Assembly (NCBI RefSeq): GCF_007197775.1
Contig: NZ_CP041638.1
Coordinates: 2,976,001 to 3,040,000, forward strand
Direction of reading: 5' to 3'
DNA length: 64,000 nt
Origin: Thalassotalea sp. PS06
Lineage (GTDB): Bacteria; Pseudomonadota; Gammaproteobacteria; Enterobacterales; Alteromonadaceae
Made by a program: the position numbers and the translations under genes. The notes beneath the pieces were generated by a model. The model did not search any database and was not told where the DNA came from. It saw nothing but the letters and a program-made list of their open reading frames with translations. Within the stretch, counting starts at the first letter, position 1; the number at the start of each line of letters is the position of its first letter. Positions 57,461 through 64,000 of this stretch are shown here, piece by piece.

Positions 57461-59770
57461 TTAATTAACCAGCGCGAATCCACCTGGCACGTGATAAACG
57501 TGTTCGAAGTCCAGTCGTTTTAACGCGTTAGCGGCGGCGGCACTGCGACTACCACTGCGACAAATACAAATAAACTTAGTGTCTGCCTTTTCGCCATTAA
57601 AACGATGAATAAAGTCAGTGATCCGGGTTAATGGAATATTGACGATTTTCTGGTCATCCAAATACTCGCGACGATGAGCCTCAAATTCGTGAGGTTCCCT
57701 GACATCAACCACCTGAACGTCCGGATTGTCAGCCAGAAAGTTTTGCAGTTTATCCGGAAAAACATCTATGAGGGTACTATTTTGCTGGGCAATCAAACCA
57801 CACAGCTGTTGTTCACCTGCTTGCAGAATTTGTGCGTCTAGTTGCGCCTTTTGCTCAATAAACTCGGTTTTTGACACTTCATCAGCTAATAATTTTGCAA
57901 GCAATGGATTAGCATTTGCTTCCAGAGCAAGGGTCGTTGAAAACAGTTGCTGATAATCGTGAGCCGGGCACAATAGTGTATCCGGTGTAACAACTTCAGC
58001 AAGTAACCGAATAGAATCAAATAAATGTTCAGGCATCGACCCATGTAAATCGCTGCGACCGATACCACCAATCTGAATCAAATCGCCGGCAAATACATAA
58101 TCGATATTCTCTTTCTTTAATACCCCATCTGCTGGCTTACCTAACAAATAGGCACGAGAATTTTCGGTATGACCAGGTAGAGGCAGGTTTGCTAAAACCT
58201 TGTCGCCGACTTCAATAGCACTGACGGTTTGACCGTTTTCCAGCGTTACCTGACCATGAGTTTCAGGCCAGCCCAGATTATCTACAATGGTTTGTTGCAT
58301 TGCATCGTGCATCAGGCTTCTCAGCATTTGTGAGCAATCTTCCTGATCCTGATGGAGATGGGTATTTAATACCCCAACTACCTCAAACTGACGGCAATTA
58401 ACTAAGGTTTGAAAACGTTCACTGAGCTCAGCAACCGGATCAATTAATAAAATTTGTCGAGATGCCTGGCTCACGTAACACCAGGTCACCTGATTATCGT
58501 ATCCCCACTGTTGCAAACCATCTACATCGGCGTCGGATTCGCCATTGGCGTCAGTAAGCAATAAGCAGTGATGTTGCATGGCAACCACAGCATCTTCGAT
58601 GGCTATACAGGCTCGATCAATTTCTTCTTGCGTAGAAGCCGGTCCAAACGACAAACGTATCGCCCCTTCACTCTGCCATTTAGGTTTACCCATTGCATCG
58701 AGAACAAAGCTACCTGTGACTTTTGAGCTGCAAGCTGAACCACTGCTAACACGAATGCGAGCGGCATCAAACAAATCCATAATGTCTTTGCTAGATAACC
58801 CTTTTACTGAAAAGTTCAGGGTCGTAGGTAACGAGCAATCAAAATCATGGTTATAAACGATATTCTCAAATGCCTTATTCAGCGTATCTGCTAATTGTTG
58901 GCGGTAACCACACAACACATCATGAGATTTAAAGGTGTCATCCTGCTCATCGTTTAGCAACTTGAAGATTGCATTCAACGAAGCAATACCCGGTAAATTT
59001 TCAGTACCGGATCTTAAGCCACTTTCCTGACCACCGCCGGCAATAATTGGTGTATAAGGCGACCCATGGCGAACATACAGCATGCCAATGCCTTTAGGAC
59101 CATAAAGTTTGTGCCCCGAAAATGGCGCATAATCGATACTGGTTTTGGCAATATCTAAGGAAATTTTTCCTAACCCCTGAACACAATCAACCATCCAGAG
59201 TACGCCCGGATTGTTATCTCTAATGACCTGCTCTAACGCCTTCAAATCCTGAAAAACACCAGTTTCGTTGTTGGCAACCATGGTACAGATCATCAAGGCA
59301 TCACTCGCGTGTCTAGCGATAAATTGATAATCAAGAATGCCCCTTTCGTCGACCGGTATCGCTAACACTTTGGCATCGATATTTAACATCGCATTCCAGT
59401 GTTTTAAGGTTTCAGGCACTGCTTTGTGTTCAGTTGCGCCATACAGTAAAACCGGATTAGCGATGGTTTTCGCTTTTTCCCGACATGCATTTAGCGCAGA
59501 AATAATGGAAGTCTGAATACCTTCGGTAGCGCCCGATGTAAAGATGATATCACCAGAGTCAGCGCCAATAACCTGACGAGCAAGCATACGGGTCGATTCG
59601 AGTATGTATTTTGCCTTTAACCCCGTCATATGGCTGGAACTTGGATTGCCATAACAAAGGTTCATGGTATGGATAGCAGCTTCAGCGGCTTGGGGAAGCA
59701 CAGGCGTAGTTGCATTATTATCAAGATAAATTTCGTCTGCCTGCGGCTGAATATCGGTAAGGTTCAACAT
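57461..59770 (-). CDS. Cysteine desulfurase - persulfide dioxygenase - rhodanese fusion
   Basis: A 769-residue three-domain protein. Residues 12-395 are a class V cysteine desulfurase: LDNNATTPV, PLP lysine K221 in SGHKLYGPKG and catalytic C347 in SSGSACSSK. Residues ~420-640 are a metallo-beta-lactamase fold of the ETHE1 persulfide-dioxygenase kind, with H471 and H473 in NTHLHQDQ, H534 in LPGHTEN, D563 in AGDLIQIGGIGRSD and PAHDY near 602. Residues ~680-769 are a rhodanese with C737 in CRSGSRS. The last His of THxHxDH is Gln476, but the mononuclear iron ligands of ETHE1 (first His, PGH His, AGD Asp) are kept. The likely role is making, passing and oxidising persulfide sulfur within one chain; this is inference. 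Confidence 0.88.
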   Translation of the reverse strand: MLNLTDIQPQADEIYLDNNATTPVLPQAAEAAIHTMNLCYGNPSSSHMTGLKAKYILESTRMLARQVIGADSGDIIFTSGATEGIQTSIISALNACREKAKTIANPVLLYGATEHKAVPETLKHWNAMLNIDAKVLAIPVDERGILDYQFIARHASDALMICTMVANNETGVFQDLKALEQVIRDNNPGVLWMVDCVQGLGKISLDIAKTSIDYAPFSGHKLYGPKGIGMLYVRHGSPYTPIIAGGGQESGLRSGTENLPGIASLNAIFKLLNDEQDDTFKSHDVLCGYRQQLADTLNKAFENIVYNHDFDCSLPTTLNFSVKGLSSKDIMDLFDAARIRVSSGSACSSKVTGSFVLDAMGKPKWQSEGAIRLSFGPASTQEEIDRACIAIEDAVVAMQHHCLLLTDANGESDADVDGLQQWGYDNQVTWCYVSQASRQILLIDPVAELSERFQTLVNCRQFEVVGVLNTHLHQDQEDCSQMLRSLMHDAMQQTIVDNLGWPETHGQVTLENGQTVSAIEVGDKVLANLPLPGHTENSRAYLLGKPADGVLKKENIDYVFAGDLIQIGGIGRSDLHGSMPEHLFDSIRLLAEVVTPDTLLCPAHDYQQLFSTTLALEANANPLLAKLLADEVSKTEFIEQKAQLDAQILQAGEQQLCGLIAQQNSTLIDVFPDKLQNFLADNPDVQVVDVREPHEFEAHRREYLDDQKIVNIPLTRITDFIHRFNGEKADTKFICICRSGSRSAAAANALKRLDFEHVYHVPGGFALVN

Positions 59771-60036
59771 AACAATTAAGGATGATCGGGAAACAACGAG
59801 GACTTATTCTACATAATTATATCTAGTAACACTAGGTTATAAGCCTGACTTTTTGAACAATGTCAAAGCTGCTGATTTTTCTGAATTTAACGAATAATGT
59901 ATCTGAATATTATCGCCTTTCGATAAAGTTTTTGTTAAAGCAGGAATTCCTTGCATATACTTGAAAAACATCGCTTTTAAAAATTTCCGATTTAACAAAT
60001 AAATAAATTGGTAATAGCAACACTGAGAACTGAACA

Positions 60037-61215
60037 ATGAAAACAAACCAGCAGTTGTCGTGTCTTGCGGTTCTACTTGCCAGCTATTGCGCACCAGCCT
60101 TTTCAGCAATAGAAGTATATAAAGACGAGAATACTTCCATCGTAACCCAGGGTTTTATCCGTGTGGTTTATCAAAAAGTCGATGACTTTGATCAATTTAC
60201 GGATTCAGGTTCGCGCCTGGGTTTTAAGATATTCCACGATATTCAGAATGACTGGACCACAGGAATTAATGTCGAATGGGGTACCCAGTTTGAGGTTAAC
60301 GGCAATTTCTCTATTGGCGGCAATTCGCAACCCCCGGCCGATGGCAGCGATGCCGCATTAACTTCAAGGCTGGGGAATGTCTTTGTAAAACATGATGATT
60401 GGGGACAAATAACGCTTGGTAAGCAACTCGCAATCTACTATCTCGCTCTCTATCACACAGACTGGTACAACTATTGGGGAGGTTCTGCAAATGGTGCTTT
60501 TAACTTAGGAACCGATGGAGGATTCTCCGGAACAGGGCGAGCAGAGCAAGCACTAAGCTGGGTTAAGTCATACGGTGCATTCGATTTTGGTATTCAAATA
60601 CATATCCAGGACGAGCCATTAAACATTGATATCGGAACGTGTGAGGAAACTGATTTAAGTCAGGACCTATGCCGGTTATTTCGCCAGTTTGACGGGGAAC
60701 AGTTGGGCCGAACAGGCAATGGCTATGGTGCTTCCCTTGGTTATAATCTTGGAGACTGGTTATTTACGGTAGCTTACAACTTAAATACGATTGATATAGA
60801 CCCAATCTTCGGGAATCTTGGGGTTGAAGATGGCAAAGATGAAATCTGGGGAGCCGGCATTAAATATGGGGAATTTGGCAGTGATGGGCTTTACATGGCG
60901 TTAATGTACAACGAATCATCTTTGCATGAAGTTGACGACAGCGGTCTGTTTTACGATGCCAGGGGTTCGGAGTTAATGGTGAAATATAATTTTACGAATA
61001 ACTACGGAATCTATGCGGGCTACAATGACCTTCAGGCAAGAGATTCGTCGACTCCATATCACCTTCATCACACCTTGTTTGGTGGCGAGTATCGCTTTGA
61101 TCATATTAGCGGCCAGATATTCTTTGAAGGGAAATTCAACGATCTGGTATTCAATGATAATAGCAAAAACGGCGAGTTCGAATTTGCTGTAGGCATTACA
61201 TACAACCTTTACTAA
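60037..61215 (+). CDS. Gram-negative porin
   Basis: A 392-residue exported protein with a signal peptide (cut after AFSA, residue 24). Mature sequence starts IEVYKDENTSIVTQGFIRV and continues as alternating beta strands, with SRLGNVFVKHDDWGQITLGKQ, a classic porin-loop block, near residues 111-131. It ends GITYNLY with the terminal aromatic residue used for BAM recognition. It is a general trimeric porin by pattern; specificity is unknown. One disulfide-like pair (CEETDLSQDLC) lies in a loop near 208-218. Confidence 0.88.
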   Translation: MKTNQQLSCLAVLLASYCAPAFSAIEVYKDENTSIVTQGFIRVVYQKVDDFDQFTDSGSRLGFKIFHDIQNDWTTGINVEWGTQFEVNGNFSIGGNSQPPADGSDAALTSRLGNVFVKHDDWGQITLGKQLAIYYLALYHTDWYNYWGGSANGAFNLGTDGGFSGTGRAEQALSWVKSYGAFDFGIQIHIQDEPLNIDIGTCEETDLSQDLCRLFRQFDGEQLGRTGNGYGASLGYNLGDWLFTVAYNLNTIDIDPIFGNLGVEDGKDEIWGAGIKYGEFGSDGLYMALMYNESSLHEVDDSGLFYDARGSELMVKYNFTNNYGIYAGYNDLQARDSSTPYHLHHTLFGGEYRFDHISGQIFFEGKFNDLVFNDNSKNGEFEFAVGITYNLY

Positions 61216-61329
61216 AACCGATGCTACTGGCGCCAGAACAAAACATCCTGACCTATCGTTTTTATGGCAAAGTTAAAAGTTTCCATTTATGATACCAAGC
61301 TATTTTATTTATCTTGGCAGGGTCAATTA

Positions 61330-62283
61330 ATGCGCGCCGTTTTTCTGGATCGCAGCACCATCAATCAGGACATCAGTTTCCATTCAATTGAGAATGCTGT
61401 TGATAATTTTAGTCATTTCGCCAGTAGCAGTGACGAAAAAATCGTTACTCGCGCCAAATTTGCCGACATCATTATCACCAATAAAGTGGTGATTAGCGCT
61501 GACGTTATTGCTCAACTACCAAGATTAAAATTGATTTGTATTACCGCCACCGGGACCAACAATGTCGACCTACAGGCAGCCGCACAAGCTGGCGTTCAGG
61601 TCTGTAATGTTGCCGGCTATTCTACTACGTCCGTCACTCAATACGTTTTTGCCATGTTGTTGGAGTATTTTCAAAAAACCAGCCATCAGGTAGCGGATAT
61701 TAATGCTGGTGCCTGGCCAAACAGTTCTGTGTTCTGCCATTTCGCCGCTCCAATTGATGAATTAGCAGGGAAGACTCTGGCAATTGTCGGCTTTGGTGCC
61801 ATTGGTCAATCGGTAGCTAACGTCGGCAAAGCCTTTAATATGCGGGTATTGGTCAGTGAGCGTCAGGGTGCCCGTGATGTTCGCCCGGGAAGAGTGAAGT
61901 TTGAAGATGCGCTGGCACAAGCCGATATTATCAGTTTACACAGCCCGTTAACGCCGCAAACTGACAATCTCATTAATAAACAAACCATTGGGTTAATGAA
62001 ACGCTCTGCTGTACTTATTAATACCGCCAGAGGGCAACTGGTAAATAGTCAGGATTTACTTACTGCGCTGCGCAGCAAGCGTATCGCTGGTGCTATCCTT
62101 GATGTCCTGGAGCAAGAGCCTCCGTCAGCGGATCATGTGTTGCTACAGCAGTCAATGGCTAACCTGATGATCACCGCTCACATCGCCTGGGGAAGCCGTC
62201 AGGCTCAGCAAAGGCTGATTGATACCACGGGCAGTAATATCTCTAACTACAAAAAAGGCCATTTAACCAATCGTGTAGCTTAA
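61330..62283 (+). CDS. D-2-hydroxyacid dehydrogenase (glycerate/hydroxypyruvate type)
   Basis: A 317-residue NAD-dependent dehydrogenase starting at ATG 61330 (MRAVFLDRSTI), with AGGG seven bases upstream. An upstream ATG at 61264 adds 22 residues atypical of the family. The nucleotide-binding motif is VGFGAIGQSVA near residues 153-163. The catalytic Arg (NTARGQLVN), Glu (LEQEPP) and His (TAHIAWGS) are all present. It resembles glycerate dehydrogenase (HprA-like), which reduces hydroxypyruvate, but the substrate is not certain. Confidence 0.88.
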   Translation: MRAVFLDRSTINQDISFHSIENAVDNFSHFASSSDEKIVTRAKFADIIITNKVVISADVIAQLPRLKLICITATGTNNVDLQAAAQAGVQVCNVAGYSTTSVTQYVFAMLLEYFQKTSHQVADINAGAWPNSSVFCHFAAPIDELAGKTLAIVGFGAIGQSVANVGKAFNMRVLVSERQGARDVRPGRVKFEDALAQADIISLHSPLTPQTDNLINKQTIGLMKRSAVLINTARGQLVNSQDLLTALRSKRIAGAILDVLEQEPPSADHVLLQQSMANLMITAHIAWGSRQAQQRLIDTTGSNISNYKKGHLTNRVA

Positions 62284-62361
62284 GCTTCAGAAACTGGTAT
62301 TAAATGACCTTTTAGATGGATGTTAACAGGCAACAACTCGGTTACCTCAGCCCCCTCGCCG

Positions 62362-62565
62362 TTAAGCACAAGCCGAAACGGGTAAGATACGATCGCCGAC
62401 TTTATTGAGAACATCCACTTCGCCTTCGCAAACAGCAATAATGGATTTACCTTTCTTATAGTCTTCCGGGATAATAACCCGACCATTACTTTTAGTTTTT
62501 ACGGTCAGGTATTTGTGATGTAACTCAAGTGAGTTGTTGTCGTAGTAGATTACGGTAACCTTCAT
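62362..62565 (-). CDS. TIGR02922 family small protein
   Basis: A 67-residue protein beginning MKVTVIYYDNNSLELHHKYL, with GRVIIPEDYKKGKSIIAVCEGEV and LNKVGDRILP. This matches what I recall of the TIGR02922 family, small proteins restricted to Colwellia, Shewanella and relatives. The fold is presumably a small beta barrel; function is unknown. A 68-aa frame overlapping it (62280-62486) is a shadow. Confidence 0.8.
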   Translation of the reverse strand: MKVTVIYYDNNSLELHHKYLTVKTKSNGRVIIPEDYKKGKSIIAVCEGEVDVLNKVGDRILPVSACA

Positions 62566-62623
62566 GTATTATCCGATATGAAATTTTAATTTTTCTTATT
62601 ATCTGTTCAATATAAGCTGATTT

Positions 62624-62679
62624 AATACCAATTCCATTAAATTCTCACTGAGTGGGAAACACTTAGTGGACTTGGTATA
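62624..62679. repeat. Dispersed ACTGAGTG-type repeat, copy D
   Basis: AATACCAATTCCATTAAATT leads to CTCACTGAGTGGGAAACACT and ends TTAGTGGACTTGGTATA. It is the most complete copy: the outer ends ATACCAA and TTGGTAT are inverted repeats. Confidence 0.8.
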
Positions 62680-62774
62680 GCCTCCCCGAACCAGCTAGTT
62701 TCAGAATCCTTTCCATATCTCGCCAGTTAATGTAACTAAGTTAATCATCACTGACAACTATTTATTGTACGGCT

Positions 62775-64000
62775 TTACAAATAGTTATCTCGAATCCTAC
62801 CATATTGAAAATACAACCACTGCCCCGACCTCCTGAGCGCTGGTAGCGGAAATTTCTTCAATCCGTGTTGATAAAGAGGAAGTTCGGGTATTTTCACGCC
62901 AGCGACGCGCTCAGCCAGGCGTTTACCTGCCTGTACCGAGAAGGATACACCAGAACCACAATATCCCATTGCATAAAAAATCTCATCATCTTCATAGACA
63001 TGAGGAATATCATCGAGCGACATACAAATCCAGCCAGCCCAGGCATAGTCGTAACAGATATTGTCCAAAGCAGGGAAACTTTGTTTCAATACTGATAATA
63101 ATCGGTTGGCGTAATAGGGATTTTCCGCCCCCTTGCCTGTGATAGCACCACGGCCACCGAACAGGATGCGGTTATCTGGTAGCTTGCGATAGTAATACTT
63201 GAGCGCACGAGTATCCATTACCACATTAGAGGTTAGGAAATTACATGACTTGAGCTGATCTTCAGTCAACGGTTGGGTGACAATAATCTGCGACAATACC
63301 GGTAAAAAGCGATTATTAACAACAGGGTTAAAGCCTTTGGGAGTATAACCATTGGTGGCAATCACCAGTTTTTTGGCCTTGATAGTGGCATTTGGGGTTT
63401 TGATTTGATGGCCATCGGGTAAGCGCTGATAAGCCAGCGCCGGGGTTCCGGTATAGATATTTACCCCAGACTTAGCCAACAGCTGTTCATAACCTAGGGC
63501 AAGCTTTAGAGGGTTTAAGCCAAAACCATCATTAAAACGAATCGCTCCATAGGCGTTCTCATCGCGCATGTATTGCTGGTGCAGAGCTTGTCGATTCAAT
63601 ACCTCGACATCATAACTAAATAGCTGATTCAGCAATTTCGCCTGTTGCTCAAGGCCTGCCATCATACTCGGCTTGTGCGCAACCTTGATATACCCCTTGT
63701 CCTGTACCTGGCAATCTATTCCTTCGGCTATCAGACTATTAACGATATCCACCCCGGAGCAGGCCTCCTGGTAGATACCTCGCATAACCTCTTCACCCCA
63801 TTTTTTCTGCATCGCCGTCCAGGCCATACGTCCAGTGGATTTGAGAATAAAACCAGCATTGCGGCCACTGCATCCCCAAGCCGTCTGATTCGCCTCAATC
63901 ACCATGGGTTCAATGTTATGCTCTCGAGCCAAATGCAATGCTGTCGACATCCCCGTATAGCCAGCACCGATAATCAATACATCGGTATCAAACTCACCTT
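62775..64000 (-). CDS. FAD-dependent amine oxidoreductase, N-terminus outside window
   Basis: A DAO-family flavoprotein whose frame stays open to the right edge (reading GEFDTDV before LIIGAGYTGMS). The Rossmann motif IIGAGYTGMSTALHLA is followed by WGCSGRNAGFILKS, as in gamma-glutamylputrescine and sarcosine-type oxidoreductases, and a C-terminal GYCGSGVSFSVQAGKRLAERV block. It probably oxidises an amine or amino acid. Only a few tens of N-terminal residues are missing. The TTG at 63977 is not the real start. Substrate unknown. Confidence 0.87.
   Translation of the reverse strand, partial: GEFDTDVLIIGAGYTGMSTALHLAREHNIEPMVIEANQTAWGCSGRNAGFILKSTGRMAWTAMQKKWGEEVMRGIYQEACSGVDIVNSLIAEGIDCQVQDKGYIKVAHKPSMMAGLEQQAKLLNQLFSYDVEVLNRQALHQQYMRDENAYGAIRFNDGFGLNPLKLALGYEQLLAKSGVNIYTGTPALAYQRLPDGHQIKTPNATIKAKKLVIATNGYTPKGFNPVVNNRFLPVLSQIIVTQPLTEDQLKSCNFLTSNVVMDTRALKYYYRKLPDNRILFGGRGAITGKGAENPYYANRLLSVLKQSFPALDNICYDYAWAGWICMSLDDIPHVYEDDEIFYAMGYCGSGVSFSVQAGKRLAERVAGVKIPELPLYQHGLKKFPLPALRRSGQWLYFQYGRIRDNYL

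Noticed and set aside
59837..60109. 90-aa minus-strand ORF before the porin
   Set aside because: Overlaps the porin signal peptide antisense and has no ribosome site.
62280..62486. 68-aa minus-strand ORF
   Set aside because: Shadow of the TIGR02922-type protein in another frame.

Overview
The window looks like chromosomal DNA of a marine gammaproteobacterium of the order Alteromonadales (Colwelliaceae/Alteromonadaceae-like). This is inferred from gene content and synteny: lptG-lptF / pepA-holC-valS, lptD-surA-pdxA-rsmA-apaG-apaH, argR / mdh, ispB / rplU-rpmA-obgE, rapA, iscX, and a TIGR02922-type small protein. No rRNA is present, so genus cannot be fixed.

Layout: (1) 1-4084 is the integrase-proximal end of an element integrated at the 3' end of a tRNA-Leu(CAA) gene. 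It holds a P-loop primase/helicase-like gene cut by the window edge, two tiny ORFs, a zinc-ribbon protein, an unknown protein and a frameshifted tyrosine integrase. (2) 4.3-21.4 kb is core genome: RDD protein, LPS-export permeases LptG/LptF, PepA, HolC, ValS, a DUF481 outer-membrane protein, an M20 amidohydrolase, an acyl-CoA dehydrogenase and an RND efflux pump with its adaptor. (3) 21.9-30.8 kb is the most unusual part. A PIN-PhoH ATPase gene is split just before its Walker B codons by about 7.45 kb of foreign DNA. The insert has a 6-bp flanking duplication and short inverted ends. It carries an intact second PIN-PhoH gene, a small membrane protein with a homopolymer frameshift, a large unknown membrane protein, and an IS21-family element (istA/istB) that truncated the large gene. 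(4) 31.3-64 kb is core genome again: RapA, RluA, a small membrane protein, a lipoprotein, an exported KatG, DjlA, the lptD-apaH operon, a Dyp peroxidase, ArgR, Mdh, IspB, L21/L27/ObgE, DHFR, NAD-malic enzyme, IscX, a three-domain cysteine desulfurase-persulfide dioxygenase-rhodanese fusion, a porin, a D-2-hydroxyacid dehydrogenase, a TIGR02922 protein and an FAD amine oxidoreductase cut by the right edge.

Intergenic space is rich in repeats: a five-copy ~105-bp palindromic tandem array (34.2-34.75 kb), a dispersed family with an ACTGAGTG core and ACCAATT/TTGGTAT ends (at least four copies), a dispersed family with a CCATGGATGG core, a duplicated 85-bp hairpin unit, and a small transposon-like hairpin. 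The main candidate for an undescribed system is the PhoH-interrupting element, which appears to replace the ATPase gene it breaks and carries two unrecognised membrane proteins. The desulfurase-dioxygenase-rhodanese fusion is the most interesting single protein. Motif positions and boundaries were read by eye; no searches or alignments were run.
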